DNA from: Shewanella algidipiscicola
Lineage (GTDB): Bacteria > Pseudomonadota > Gammaproteobacteria > Enterobacterales > Shewanellaceae
Length of the DNA: 64,000 bases
Reading direction: 5' to 3'
Assembly: GCF_003605125.1 (NCBI RefSeq)
Contig: NZ_QPQT01000011.1
Coordinates: 98,539 to 162,538 of the forward strand
Under the pieces are notes generated by a model. That model was not told the origin of the DNA and did not search any database. It saw only the letters and a list, made by a program, of their open reading frames with translations. Positions 54,633 to 63,968 of this stretch are shown here, piece by piece (the first letter of the stretch is position 1; each line of letters starts with the position of its first letter). The position numbers and the translations under genes were made by a program.

Positions 54633-56483
54633 ATGCTGTTAACAAAACGTTTTTTGCCCTATTTTGTCACCCAATGTTTAGGCGCATTAAACGATAATAT
54701 TTATAAAAACGTTTTACTCTTGATGGTGGCTTATAGTCAGATCAATGAGTTGCCAATCAGCATTAATTTATTTGTCAATTTGGCCGCGGGCCTGTTTATT
54801 TTCCCCTTCTTTCTTTTTTCTGCTCATGCTGGGATGATCGCCGATAATATGGACAAGGCGAAGCTTATCCGCAGGCTGAAACAACTCGAAGTGGTTATCA
54901 TGTCGTGCGCTGCGATGGCTATTTTGTCTCAAAGCTACATGGTGATGTTACTGCTGTTATTTTTAACCGGCTGTCAGTCGGCCTATTTCGGGCCAGTAAA
55001 ATATTCACTGCTACCGCAAGTGTTGACCGATGAAGAATTAGTTAAGGGCAATGCTTGGGTCGAAATAGGCACATTTTTAGCTATTTTAAGTGGCACATTG
55101 AGCGCCGGGCTGTTGATGGCGAGTACGCATGGAATTGTCGCCAGTGCCTTGATTGTCTTTGTACTTTCCCTGTGTGGATATCTGGCCAGTTGTGCCATTC
55201 CGGCTTTACCTTTACAGCATGACGTGACCCAGATCCGTTTTGCCCCTTTATCTGGCACGTGGCGCGCCATTACCCAGGTGAGAAAGACGCCAAGCATCTG
55301 GATGGCGATCATCGCCATTAGCTGGTTTTGGTTTCTCGGCGCAACTTATCTAACGCAATTTGCTTATTTTGCTAAGTTACATTTGTCCTCTGATACCAGC
55401 GTAGTGTCGCTTCTATTAGCACTATTTTCGGTGGGTATCGCGGTGGGCTCCTTTTTATGTGAACGCTTATCCTATGGTCATGTTGAATTAGGTGTCGTGG
55501 CTTTAGGCATGGCGGGGTTGACCCTGTTTGGCCTCGATTTGGTCTGGGCTATTCCACCTGCACCGTTAGATCCCTTGTGGGTTTATAGTGTGGGAGACTT
55601 TATCGCCACAACGGCGCATTATCGACTGATGTTTGACTTGTTGATGGTCGGGGTCAGTGGGGGCTTGTTTATCGTCCCGTTGTACGCTTTTATCCAGTCG
55701 CGTGCTGCACCGGGTAAATGTGCACAGGCGATTGCCGCAAATAATATTGTTAATGCGCTGTTTATGGTGTGCTCGGCGTTATTGGCCATGTTACTACTGG
55801 CGGGCTTAGGCTGGAGTATCCCTGAGTTATTTACCTTGCTAGCGGTACTTAATTTGGTAGTCGCTGCCTATATTTATGGACAAGCGCCTGAGTTTCGTTG
55901 GCGCCTTGTCAGTTATTTATTTCGTCATGTGCGTTACCGCATCAGTGTTGAAGGGCGTGAAAAACTGCCCAAGCAGGGGGCGGTGTTACTGGTGTGTCCC
56001 CATACTAGTCAGTTCGATGCTTTGTGCGTGATGGGGGTATCGAGTCGTCTGGTGCGCTTTGTTATGCCACCCTCTATCATAGCGAACTCAGTTAAGCCGG
56101 CAGGAGTGATCCCTTTGGCTATGGGTGAGATAAACGGCGCAAGCAATAATGAAGCATTAACCATGATTGAGCAGGCGTTAGCCAATGGCGAGTTATTGTG
56201 CTTATTAAGCGATTATTTAACCGCGAGTGATACCATGCCTGAGAGTTATCGGGCTCAATTTAACGCCTTGATCGCAAGTGTTGTGACGCAACATTCAGTG
56301 AAGATTATCCCACTTGCAATGAAAGGATTAACAGAGCCGAGTAAGAGTCAAGCAAACACGTTCCAACCGCGGGGGCTTTGGCCAAGGGGGTCGCTGATTG
56401 TCGGTGATGCGATGGCGGTTCCTCAGGTGAGCGCCGCATCACTGCAACAGCACATCACCCGCTTGATGACAGACCCATTATAA
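54633..56483 (+). CDS. MFS transporter fused to PlsC-type acyltransferase (LplT-Aas-like)
   Basis: A 616-residue two-domain protein. Residues 1-400 form an MFS transporter of LplT type (FVTQCLGALNDNIYKNVLLL at the N terminus, TGCQSAYFGPVKYSLLPQ), thought to flip lysophospholipids inward. Residues about 425-616 form a glycerolipid acyltransferase with the H-x4-D motif HTSQFD and PAGVIPLAMGE. It resembles the LplT-Aas fusion but lacks the acyl-ACP synthetase domain. Reacylation of lysophospholipids is inferred. Start ATG 54633 has GGAG five bases upstream; the frame opens at 54612. Confidence 0.88.
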   Translation: MLLTKRFLPYFVTQCLGALNDNIYKNVLLLMVAYSQINELPISINLFVNLAAGLFIFPFFLFSAHAGMIADNMDKAKLIRRLKQLEVVIMSCAAMAILSQSYMVMLLLLFLTGCQSAYFGPVKYSLLPQVLTDEELVKGNAWVEIGTFLAILSGTLSAGLLMASTHGIVASALIVFVLSLCGYLASCAIPALPLQHDVTQIRFAPLSGTWRAITQVRKTPSIWMAIIAISWFWFLGATYLTQFAYFAKLHLSSDTSVVSLLLALFSVGIAVGSFLCERLSYGHVELGVVALGMAGLTLFGLDLVWAIPPAPLDPLWVYSVGDFIATTAHYRLMFDLLMVGVSGGLFIVPLYAFIQSRAAPGKCAQAIAANNIVNALFMVCSALLAMLLLAGLGWSIPELFTLLAVLNLVVAAYIYGQAPEFRWRLVSYLFRHVRYRISVEGREKLPKQGAVLLVCPHTSQFDALCVMGVSSRLVRFVMPPSIIANSVKPAGVIPLAMGEINGASNNEALTMIEQALANGELLCLLSDYLTASDTMPESYRAQFNALIASVVTQHSVKIIPLAMKGLTEPSKSQANTFQPRGLWPRGSLIVGDAMAVPQVSAASLQQHITRLMTDPL

Positions 56484-56542
56484 AATCAAGACTCGGGCTT
56501 AAAACTGAACACTGAGTTATCTGCATTTTGGAGTTTAGCTTT

Positions 56543-56590
56543 GAGATGAAATAACCTTAAATAGCTAAGCTATCTCGGATTATTCCATCG
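56543..56590. repeat. imperfect palindromic intergenic element
   Basis: GATGAAATAACC (56545) pairs with GGATTATTCCATC (56577) with one mismatch and one bulge. Inside lies ATAGCT-A-AGCTAT (56561-56573). It sits between convergent genes and may be a copy of a dispersed palindromic repeat. Confidence 0.55.
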
Positions 56591-56622
56591 TTTTACTCGA
56601 ATTCAGGTGAGTGATTCAGTCA

Positions 56623-56650
56623 CACTTAATGGCGGTCATGTCATTAAGTG
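56623..56650. repeat. hairpin 3 bases beyond the selU stop
   Basis: Perfect 9-bp arms CACTTAATG and CATTAAGTG with a 10-base loop. No T run follows on the minus strand, so it is a 3'-end structure rather than a standard terminator. Confidence 0.5.
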
Positions 56651-56653
56651 ATG

Positions 56654-57760
56654 TTATTGGGGCGTGTATTGAGCGAGCCACTGATGCACTGCTTGATGAT
56701 CACCTTTAAAAATAACCCGATCGGCTTTTTTATCAATCTGATATTGGTACATAGGATCGTAGTATTTACTCAGCAGCACGTTTATCCACTCGAGATGAGC
56801 TGCTGTTGTGCCCTGATTTTGTTGTGCATGTAAGGCATGAGTCACCATCGCCTGCAGTTCATCATGTTGTTTACCGCCAAGGCGTTTTTTTATGCCACTG
56901 ATGCTTTGCGACAAATAATTGGCAAAAGCGATAAAGCCGGCCTCTTCGCCGAGGCGATCAAGATAACCTTGGTGCATTTTATGGACATATTCGTCGAGCA
57001 ATCGGTTTAATCTGGCAGTTTGGCTTTCTTCTAATACCACCAATTTTGCTACTTGCATGCCTTTATAAAAGGCTTGTGGTAGCGCCGAGCGACCAATGAG
57101 GTAGCTCTCATCTTCGAGCAGTAAGAATTTGGCATCGCTGGCTTGGTGTTTTAGCAGTGCCACGGCGAGGTTATTTTCGAAGTTGATCTGTGATGGTTGC
57201 GGCTCGTGGTAGCGGCCAAAGCTTGAGCCGCGATGATGGGCAATGCCTTCTAAATCGACGCCTTCTGGGCGCTGTAATAAGAAGTCTGTTTTACCACTGC
57301 CGGTGATGCCGCTGAGGATCAGCATGGGTTTTACCCTAGGGGCTTGATCTATGGTGTCTATCAAAAACTGACGCATCGCCTTATACCCACCTTCGATATA
57401 GGGGACAGATAGCCCAGCCTCCTTAAGCCATTGTTGCGTCAGTTGTGAACGCAGTCCACCGCGGAAACAATATAGGTAAGCATTAGAGTGACGCGCAAAA
57501 TATTCGTGCCATGCATCGATCCTTTGCTGTTTGATGTCATCATTAACGAGTGTGTGACCTAAGGCGATCGCGGCGGCTTGGCCGTGTTGCTTATAACATG
57601 TGCCCACCTGTTTGCGCTCATCATTTTGCATTAATGGCAAGTTAGTACTGGCCGGAAACGCCCCTTTATCGAACTCGATGGGCGCGCGAACATCCATTAT
57701 GGGGTGGTCGTTAATAAACAGCTGGGCATATTGGTTTTTAGAAACCATAAGTGGTGGCAT
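56654..57760 (-). CDS. selU: tRNA 2-selenouridine synthase SelU/MnmH
   Basis: A 368-residue enzyme replacing sulfur by selenium at the wobble uridine of certain tRNAs. An N-terminal rhodanese domain ([16 protein letters not shown], cysteine in [12 protein letters not shown]) is followed by a P-loop region with [14 protein letters not shown]. The ATG at 57760 shares a base with the selD stop (TAATG). It uses selenophosphate made by SelD, so the pair forms a complete tRNA selenation unit. Confidence 0.94.
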   Translation of the reverse strand: MPPLMVSKNQYAQLFINDHPIMDVRAPIEFDKGAFPASTNLPLMQNDERKQVGTCYKQHGQAAAIALGHTLVNDDIKQQRIDAWHEYFARHSNAYLYCFRGGLRSQLTQQWLKEAGLSVPYIEGGYKAMRQFLIDTIDQAPRVKPMLILSGITGSGKTDFLLQRPEGVDLEGIAHHRGSSFGRYHEPQPSQINFENNLAVALLKHQASDAKFLLLEDESYLIGRSALPQAFYKGMQVAKLVVLEESQTARLNRLLDEYVHKMHQGYLDRLGEEAGFIAFANYLSQSISGIKKRLGGKQHDELQAMVTHALHAQQNQGTTAAHLEWINVLLSKYYDPMYQYQIDKKADRVIFKGDHQAVHQWLAQYTPQ

Positions 57761-58803
57761 TAGCACAGTTCCACGAGTTGCTTCGTTGCAGGCTTAGTCA
57801 CCAAATGACCAATGCTTATTGGCGCAATATCATTAGCTTTTAGTAGGCTAATTAAAGCCGCTTCATGGCTTGCTGAAACGGCAATCAATAATCCGCCACT
57901 GGTTTGTGGATCGCACAATAGTGCTTTTTGTTCTTCATTGACCAGGGGTAAATGTTCGCCATAGCTGTCGTAGTTTCTGTGGGTACCACCGGGAATGCAG
58001 CCCATTTGCAGGTAGTCTTTTGCTTTGGGTAACAAGGGCAGGGCGTCGATATCAATCTTAGCTGCCACATCAGCACCTAAGCACATCTCAATGAGGTGGC
58101 CCGCTAAGCCGAAACCTGTCACATCTGTCATGGCACTCACGCCGGCAATTTTTGCGATAGCTGGGCCGATTTTATTGAGTTGGCACATGGCGTCTGGAGC
58201 GATATTGCTATCCTCATCGGCTAGCTTTTTTTGCTTCTGAGCCGTGGTCAAAATACCTATTCCCAGTGGTTTAGTGAGATACAGTTTATCACCGACCTTA
58301 GCGGTATTGTTCTGTTTGAGTTCGGTTAACGGAATTTGCCCTGTAACGGCTAGACCAAAGATAGGTTCTGGCGCATCGATACTGTGGCCACCTGCCAGCA
58401 TGATACCTGCATCCGCGCACGCTTGGCGCCCACCATCGACAACTTGTTGGGCGATCTCTGCGGGTAAAGTATTCACTGGCCAGCCCAATATAGCGATAGC
58501 CATCATCGGTGTACCCCCCATAGCATAAATATCGCTAATCGCGTTGGTGGCGGCAATGCGACCGAAGGTAAAAGGGTCATCCACGATTGGCATAAAAAAG
58601 TCTGTGGTGCTGATAATGCCCGTTTCATCATTGAGTTTATAGACGGCGGCATCATCGCGGGTGCTGTTACCAACGAGAATATTAGGGTCATCGAAGTGAG
58701 GTAATTGCGATGCCAGAATTGTCCCTAAGACTTTGGGTGAGATTTTACAGCCACAACCCGCGCCATGACTGTATTCGGTAAGTTTGATTTTAGTGTCTGA
58801 CAT
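57760..58803 (-). CDS. selD: selenophosphate synthetase SelD (Cys form)
   Basis: A 347-residue enzyme making selenophosphate from selenide and ATP. The active-site GAGCGCK at residues 15-21 has cysteine, not selenocysteine. [24 protein letters not shown] and DPQTSGGLL follow in family order. AGAGAG precedes the ATG. It is translationally coupled to selU. No selA or selB is in the window, so use of selenocysteine in this organism cannot be judged here. Confidence 0.95.
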   Translation of the reverse strand: MSDTKIKLTEYSHGAGCGCKISPKVLGTILASQLPHFDDPNILVGNSTRDDAAVYKLNDETGIISTTDFFMPIVDDPFTFGRIAATNAISDIYAMGGTPMMAIAILGWPVNTLPAEIAQQVVDGGRQACADAGIMLAGGHSIDAPEPIFGLAVTGQIPLTELKQNNTAKVGDKLYLTKPLGIGILTTAQKQKKLADEDSNIAPDAMCQLNKIGPAIAKIAGVSAMTDVTGFGLAGHLIEMCLGADVAAKIDIDALPLLPKAKDYLQMGCIPGGTHRNYDSYGEHLPLVNEEQKALLCDPQTSGGLLIAVSASHEAALISLLKANDIAPISIGHLVTKPATKQLVELC

Positions 58804-58929
58804 AAGCTCGAACTCTCTCTAAATGAATGGGTTAGCCGCCCATCATAGTCTCATCTATTTTGCACTTCAATCGGTGGTGATACAGATGTGCGTGATGCAC
58901 GTTAAGGGAGGTGAATTTAAGTAGAAATC

Positions 58930-58962
58930 TAAATAAAACGGACCACTGCGATGAGTGGTCCG
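58930..58962 (-). terminator. terminator after the desaturase gene
   Basis: CGGACCACT and AGTGGTCCG arms around GCGATG. On the minus strand TTTTATTTA follows. Confidence 0.85.
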
Positions 58963-58980
58963 GTGGGGTGAGCGGCTAAT

Positions 58981-60087
58981 TTAGGCGTAATTTGCGGTGA
59001 GTAATTTCCAATTACGTTTGCGCATCAATAGGTCTTGTTTAAGTTGTTCGACTCTGAGCATTAACTGGTTGTGGGTCAGTTTTTGCCGTTTGGCGTCGAG
59101 TAACTCTTTGTGCGCTTGGTAATAGTCGCTAATGTGGGTTTTAAGCAATTCATATTCATCATGCAGTTTCTCGAGTATCTCTTCACCATTAGCCAGATGT
59201 TCAACCTTATTGCGGGTGCGTGTTAACTGCATCTGTAATTTAGCCCTCTCGATCCGCTCTTGTGGGGTGACTCGCAATTGGGTGGCCAAACCTGTCCATG
59301 CCATCATATTGATAAGCCACTTAGTGGGATCGTATTGCCACCAATGTATGCCATTGCGATAGTCGTTTTCAAAAATATGGTGGAAGTTATGGTATCCCTC
59401 ACCATAGGTAAACACAGCCAAAATGCCATTGTCTCGCGCGGTATTCTTATCTGTGTATGGCTGTTTGCCCCAGATATGTGCCAGCGAGTTGATGAAAAAG
59501 GTGCAGTGATGCACCACTACTAACCTCAGTAACCCTGCCATGAGTAACATGGCCCATATATCACCATTGAGCCAACCCAGTAACGCTGGCAAGCCAATGT
59601 TCATGATTAGCATCAGTGATAAATAGTGTTTGTGCTGCCACATCACAATTTTATCATTTTGCAGATCTCGCACGTTTTTATAATCGTGGTAACGCTGAGC
59701 TTGATACTCGCGCAACATCCACCCAATATGGCTATACCAGAAACCCATGTTCGCCGAATAGGGATCTTTATCGTTATCATCGACATGCTTGTGATGAATG
59801 CGATGATCTGATGACCAATGCAATGCACTGTTTTGTAATGCGAGTGCGCCGCCTAATGCAAATAGCAGGCGCATTGACCAGTGTGATTTATAGGTTCTAT
59901 GAGACCAAAGTCTATGATAACCGGCGGTAATTGACAATCCGCTTGCAAAGGCAAGGGCGACAAAGGCCACCCATTCAGCAATGCCGTAACCGTAAGTGAT
60001 ACCGTACCAGGGGACGAGTATAGCAGCACCTAAAAAGGTAATGGCAAACAGCAGTATGTTAGTCCATATCAGGGGAGGTTTTTTCAT
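58981..60087 (-). CDS. membrane fatty acid desaturase (acyl-CoA delta-9 type)
   Basis: A 368-residue di-iron desaturase. The three histidine boxes are HRLWSHR, HRIHHKH and HNFHH, set among four helices. The C-terminal 90 residues are charged and helical, probably a coiled coil (QERIERAKLQMQLTRTRNKVEHL). It introduces cis double bonds into acyl chains, important in cold-adapted bacteria. Start ATG 60087 follows GGA; a TTG at 60099 is rejected. The divergent fabR and the operator at 60111 point to FabR repression. Confidence 0.92.
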   Translation of the reverse strand: MKKPPLIWTNILLFAITFLGAAILVPWYGITYGYGIAEWVAFVALAFASGLSITAGYHRLWSHRTYKSHWSMRLLFALGGALALQNSALHWSSDHRIHHKHVDDNDKDPYSANMGFWYSHIGWMLREYQAQRYHDYKNVRDLQNDKIVMWQHKHYLSLMLIMNIGLPALLGWLNGDIWAMLLMAGLLRLVVVHHCTFFINSLAHIWGKQPYTDKNTARDNGILAVFTYGEGYHNFHHIFENDYRNGIHWWQYDPTKWLINMMAWTGLATQLRVTPQERIERAKLQMQLTRTRNKVEHLANGEEILEKLHDEYELLKTHISDYYQAHKELLDAKRQKLTHNQLMLRVEQLKQDLLMRKRNWKLLTANYA

Positions 60088-60110
60088 TATAATATCCAAC
60101 AGCTAAATTG

Positions 60111-60128
60111 AGCGTACATCTGTGCGCC
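60111..60128. promoter_or_regulatory. likely FabR operator
   Basis: AGCGTACA-TC-TGTGCGCC resembles the FabR palindrome of fabA/fabB promoters (AGCGTACA-NN-TGTNCGCT type), with 6 of 8 arm positions symmetric. It lies between the desaturase and fabR. Confidence 0.65.
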
Positions 60129-60223
60129 AATTTAGCGTGCTTGATAGGTGAGGTCAAGATAGGCTGCGTTTTTATGTTAAAGAATGTATTATTAGCTGAT
60201 TCTATTTATCTAGTGGATTCATC

Positions 60224-60841
60224 ATGATGGGGATCAGGGCACAGCAGAAAGAAAAAACGCGTCGGGCGTTAGTTGATGCTGCATTTAATCAGTTAAGCGC
60301 AGAACGTAGTTTTTCTAGCCTGAGTTTGCGAGAGGTGGCCCGCGAAGCCAATATTGCACCAACCTCATTTTATCGTCATTTTAAAGATATGAATGAACTG
60401 GGTTTGACCATGGTCGACGAAGGCGGCCTAACATTGCGTCAGATGATGCGTAAGGGGCGTCAACGCGCAGAAGCCGGAGGTAGCGTGATCCGTATCTCGG
60501 TCGAGACCTTTATGGAGGTACTCGAGTCTAACCCAAACGTGTTCCGTATTTTATTGCATGAACGTTCTGGCACATCGGCACCGTTTCGTGCCGCAGTTGC
60601 ACGTGAGATTGAACATTTTATCTCAGAGTTGGCGCATTATACCGAAGCCACAGCAAGGCGTTCGCCCGAATTAGCGCGTGCCCAAGCAGAGGCATTGGTC
60701 ACCTTGGTGTTTAATGCAGGAGCTGCCGCGTTAGATATGAAACGCGTCGATCGTAAGATATTAGCCGACAGGTTGGTTATCCAGTTGCGGATGGTGGCGA
60801 AAGGGGCGGAGTGTTTACAGCAAAAAATGGAAAATCGCTGA
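60224..60841 (+). CDS. fabR: TetR-family repressor FabR
   Basis: A 205-residue regulator of unsaturated fatty acid synthesis. The N-terminal helix-turn-helix reads [31 protein letters not shown], and the ligand domain contains [28 protein letters not shown]. It aligns throughout with E. coli FabR, which binds acyl-CoA/ACP and represses fabA, fabB and related genes. Tandem ATGs at 60224 and 60227; either may be used. Confidence 0.93.
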   Translation: MMGIRAQQKEKTRRALVDAAFNQLSAERSFSSLSLREVAREANIAPTSFYRHFKDMNELGLTMVDEGGLTLRQMMRKGRQRAEAGGSVIRISVETFMEVLESNPNVFRILLHERSGTSAPFRAAVAREIEHFISELAHYTEATARRSPELARAQAEALVTLVFNAGAAALDMKRVDRKILADRLVIQLRMVAKGAECLQQKMENR

Positions 60842-60874
60842 TTCTGCATAAGATTTTAGCGAGGCTCGATACGC

Positions 60875-60896
60875 AAAAGGGCCTAATGGCCCTTTT
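60875..60896 (+). terminator. terminator after fabR
   Basis: AAAAGGGCC and GGCCCTTTT arms with a TAAT loop lie between convergent fabR and trmA and can serve both strands. Confidence 0.8.
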
Positions 60897-60950
60897 GGGA
60901 TCTTAATACTTAGTTCTTAATATTTTAGTGTGAGCTGAACAATTTGGTGT

Positions 60951-62048
60951 CTAGCGCTTTTCTAATAACACGCCAGACTCCATGTGATCTGTATATGGGA
61001 ACTGATCAAATAGTGCAAAGCGGGTGATTTTGTGGGTGCTATTTAGCACCTTGAGGTTATCTATAAGCGTATTTGGATTACATGAAATATAGATGATCCG
61101 CTGATAACCTTGCACCATGGTTAAAGTATTGTCATCGAGACCGGCCCGAGGTGGGTCAACAAATATGGTGTTACAGTGATAGCTATCTAAATCTACCCCT
61201 TCGAGACGTCTATAACTGCGTTTCTTGGCTAATGCGTCGGTGAAGTCTTCGGCCGACATGCGAATGATCTGCACATTCTCGATATTATTGGCTTCAATAT
61301 TATATTGCGCAGAGTCGACCGAAGGTTTAGCTAATTCGGTAGCGAGCACGCGATTGAAGTTCTGTGCCAACGCAATAGAGAAGTTACCGTTACCACAATA
61401 GAGCTCTAAAAGATCGCCACTGCTCTCTTTGGTGCTATCGATAGCCCACTCCAGCATCTTGATAGACACTTGTCCGTTAGGTTGAGTAAAGCTATTTTCC
61501 ACCTGCTTATAAATCAAAGTCTGCCCATTAACGGGTAATGACTCAATTACATAATCTCGATCTAGCGTCAGCTTTTGTTTGCGGGCACGACCAATAATAT
61601 TGACATTAAATTGCTTACCTAGACGTTGCTTGAGGGCTTGTGCTTCATCTTGCCATTGTTGGTCAAGTTGTTTGTGGTACAGCAATGAGACTAAAATTTC
61701 ACCGCTTAGGGTAGACAAAAAGTCGACCTGAAATAGCTTATGGCGTAATACTGGGTTAGGGCGAAGCTCGGCCATTAACGCTGGCATCATCTGATTGATC
61801 AGCACGCTGGCGGGTAAGAACTGCTCACAGCGCACTTTTTGGTTAAGTACCTTGTCAAACATATAGTAGTAGAGATCTTCACCCTCATGCCAGACGCGAA
61901 ATTCGGCACGCATGCGATAGTGTTCGGGTGTCGACGCGAATATTTGCAATGATGGGGTGTCAAAGTCAGCAAAAAGTTGCGCTAATTTTTCACGTTTAGC
62001 ATCGAGTTGCTTATCGTATTGGTTAGGATCCATTGCTTCTAAATTCAT
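60951..62048 (-). CDS. trmA: tRNA (uracil-5-)-methyltransferase TrmA
   Basis: A 365-residue SAM-dependent enzyme forming m5U54 in the T loop of tRNA. The SAM site is [16 protein letters not shown], the catalytic pair lies in [10 protein letters not shown] and [10 protein letters not shown] with the nucleophile cysteine, and the end GVLLEKR is typical. The length equals that of E. coli TrmA. It is divergent from murI, with 141 bases between; E. coli has btuB in the same interval, here absent. Confidence 0.96.
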   Translation of the reverse strand: MNLEAMDPNQYDKQLDAKREKLAQLFADFDTPSLQIFASTPEHYRMRAEFRVWHEGEDLYYYMFDKVLNQKVRCEQFLPASVLINQMMPALMAELRPNPVLRHKLFQVDFLSTLSGEILVSLLYHKQLDQQWQDEAQALKQRLGKQFNVNIIGRARKQKLTLDRDYVIESLPVNGQTLIYKQVENSFTQPNGQVSIKMLEWAIDSTKESSGDLLELYCGNGNFSIALAQNFNRVLATELAKPSVDSAQYNIEANNIENVQIIRMSAEDFTDALAKKRSYRRLEGVDLDSYHCNTIFVDPPRAGLDDNTLTMVQGYQRIIYISCNPNTLIDNLKVLNSTHKITRFALFDQFPYTDHMESGVLLEKR

Positions 62049-62189
62049 TTTAAAACACCGTTACTATCATTGGGGCGCAAATAGTATACTACCCAGCCTT
62101 GATGTCCAATATCTGGCTTTTGATTTATCCCTCGCTATGGGAAAATACTATGTTTATCTCATTTTGAGTTTACCCATGGGGAATTGAGT

Positions 62190-62972
62190 TTGTCGGCAAA
62201 TATTTTAGTATTCGATTCAGGTGTGGGTGGGCTTTCTATACTCACCGAAATTAAGCAGACATTGCCTAATGAAAACTATTACTACTTATTCGATAACGCC
62301 AGATTGCCTTATGGCGAGCTAGAAGAGGATGTATTAATTGATGGCGCTGTGCAGCTTATTACTCAAGCGGTAGGTAGAGTCACAGCCGATATTGTTGTTG
62401 TGGCTTGCAATACTGCCAGCACCTTAATATTACCAGTATTGCGCGCTCGGTTGGCTATTCCGGTTGTGGGGGTGGTACCTGCGATTAAACCTGCTGCTAC
62501 CACGAGTCTTAATAAACGCATCGGATTACTCGCCACACCTGGAACCGTTAACCGCACTTATACACGCACGTTGATCCAAAAGTTTGCCGCTGATTGCGAA
62601 GTGACATGTTTCGGATCATCAGAACTGGTACTCTTAGCCGAAGCTAAGATGGCGCAAGAGCCTATCGATCATGCGCTGCTCACCCAAGTATTATCACCTA
62701 TAAAGCAATCAGGCATAGATACATTGGTCTTAGGCTGCACGCACTTTCCTATCTTAAAAGCGGAGTTACAACATTACCTTGGTGAAGGGGTTCGGTTATT
62801 AGATTCTGCCAAAGCGATAGCTGCCAGAGTTAAAACCTTACTCAATGGTGATACTACAGAAGGAAAAAGAGGAGAAAGCCATGCTTTCTTTACGACACAA
62901 GAGATATCTAAAGGATTAAAAACAACACTAGTGGAATATGGCTTCTCATCTATTGGTCAGTTAAGGCCATAG
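62190..62972 (+). CDS. murI: glutamate racemase MurI
   Basis: A 260-residue enzyme providing D-glutamate for peptidoglycan. Catalytic cysteines are in VVACNTAST and LGCTHFPIL, and the N-terminal FDSGVGGLSIL is complete. The start is TTG 62190, seven bases after GGGGA; TTG 62184 sits only one base from that site. No ATG is available at the family N terminus. Confidence 0.94.
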   Translation: MSANILVFDSGVGGLSILTEIKQTLPNENYYYLFDNARLPYGELEEDVLIDGAVQLITQAVGRVTADIVVVACNTASTLILPVLRARLAIPVVGVVPAIKPAATTSLNKRIGLLATPGTVNRTYTRTLIQKFAADCEVTCFGSSELVLLAEAKMAQEPIDHALLTQVLSPIKQSGIDTLVLGCTHFPILKAELQHYLGEGVRLLDSAKAIAARVKTLLNGDTTEGKRGESHAFFTTQEISKGLKTTLVEYGFSSIGQLRP

Positions 62973-63004
62973 AATCTGACATAAGACCACTAATGTTATT
63001 TGCT

Positions 63005-63028
63005 CATACTATAATAAGTATGCTTTTT
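63005..63028 (+). terminator. weak terminator after murI
   Basis: CATACT and AGTATG arms with an ATAATA loop, then CTTTTT. The AT-rich stem makes it weak. Confidence 0.45.
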
Positions 63029-63062
63029 ACATGTATAGGTATAAGAAGAGTACTTACTAGTT

Positions 63063-63524
63063 CTAGTTAGCTTCCTGAGTAGATTCTGGCTTGTCAGCAT
63101 CTTGTGACTTTGCTTCACGCACTTTAAGTGTACGCTCCTGAAAATCAAACTCGTTTAACTTAACCATGGCTTTCTTAGCACCCGCTTCTGACATTTCGAT
63201 AAATCCAAAACCTTTACGGCGTCCCGTTTTACGATCGCGAACTAAACGTACTGAGTTTACTGGGCCGTATTTACCAAATAACACCTTTACTTCGCCTTCA
63301 TGGACACGATATGGCAAGTTGCCAACATACAGTGTCATCGTTGGGCCTTTATACTGTTCATCAGTATCGGTATCTGACTTAGGTGATTGAAGGGTAAAAA
63401 TAACGCTTGCGATAATAGCACCAGTGAAAAACGCGATTGCAGAATAGAAGTCTGGCGCGAACTGAGATATTGCCAATGCGCCAACAAGGGCGACGATCAA
63501 AACAATAAGAAATGGCTTTTGCAT
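63063..63524 (-). CDS. membrane-anchored RRM RNA-binding protein
   Basis: A 153-residue protein with two N-terminal membrane helices (FLIVLIVALVGALAISQFA and AIAFFTGAIIASVIFTL), then a full RNA-recognition motif: RNP2 LYVGNLPY, RNP1 RKGFGFIEM, and the closing RTLKVREAK. A short acidic, polar tail ends the chain. RRM proteins in bacteria resemble the soluble cyanobacterial Rbp type; a two-helix membrane anchor is unusual. The RNA target is unknown. It lies next to an rRNA operon, transcribed away from it. Confidence 0.88.
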   Translation of the reverse strand: MQKPFLIVLIVALVGALAISQFAPDFYSAIAFFTGAIIASVIFTLQSPKSDTDTDEQYKGPTMTLYVGNLPYRVHEGEVKVLFGKYGPVNSVRLVRDRKTGRRKGFGFIEMSEAGAKKAMVKLNEFDFQERTLKVREAKSQDADKPESTQEAN

Positions 63525-63744
63525 ATATTTGTTCTCTGAAGAATTGATAATTAACTGTTAACAGCTCGTATATGGTAATGAATTATTGGCAATTACACTA
63601 GTATATTGACGAAAAAACGAACTTAATTAACGATTAATATAACTGAGTCGTTTGCCCCATCGGTGTAAAACCACACAAAGTGATACAAAAAGCACCATAA
63701 CGGCGAAAAGATCGTCGAGCGATCGCCGATCGCTTAAAAAGCCC

Positions 63745-63772
63745 TTGCGCCCCCAAGATAACTCCCTATAAT
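63745..63772 (+). promoter_or_regulatory. rRNA operon promoter P1
   Basis: TTGCGC, a 16-base spacer and TATAAT, followed by the GC-rich discriminator GCGC that is expected for stringent control. An inverted repeat AGCGATC/GATCGCT lies just upstream (63718-63734). Confidence 0.75.
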
Positions 63773-63859
63773 GCGCAACCACTGACACGGCGAAGCTCGC
63801 AGAGATGAGTCGTAAAGCACTAAGTAACCTGGTTAAACACCTAGCTTACAGGGTGGTCA

Positions 63860-63875
63860 GGCACTGAAAAGTGCC
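63860..63875 (+). repeat. small hairpin between rRNA promoters
   Basis: GGCACT-GAAA-AGTGCC, a six-pair stem with a GNRA tetraloop, between P1 and P2. It would form in the P1 transcript. Confidence 0.5.
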
Positions 63876-63900
63876 GCATCGAAAAGTTTTCAAAAACTGC

Positions 63901-63928
63901 TTGACGCGAACCAAGGATTGCGTAGAAT
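63901..63928 (+). promoter_or_regulatory. rRNA operon promoter P2
   Basis: TTGACG, a 16-base spacer and TAGAAT, with an A/T-rich UP-like stretch (GAAAAGTTTTCAAAAACT) directly upstream. Confidence 0.8.
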
Positions 63929-63968
63929 ACGCAGCCCTAGCCACTTGGAACTACCGAGATGTGCTAAC

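Noticed and set aside
62049..62189. Cobalamin riboswitch or btuB remnant between trmA and murI
   Set aside because: E. coli has btuB here, but the 141 bases show no riboswitch motifs or coding remnant.
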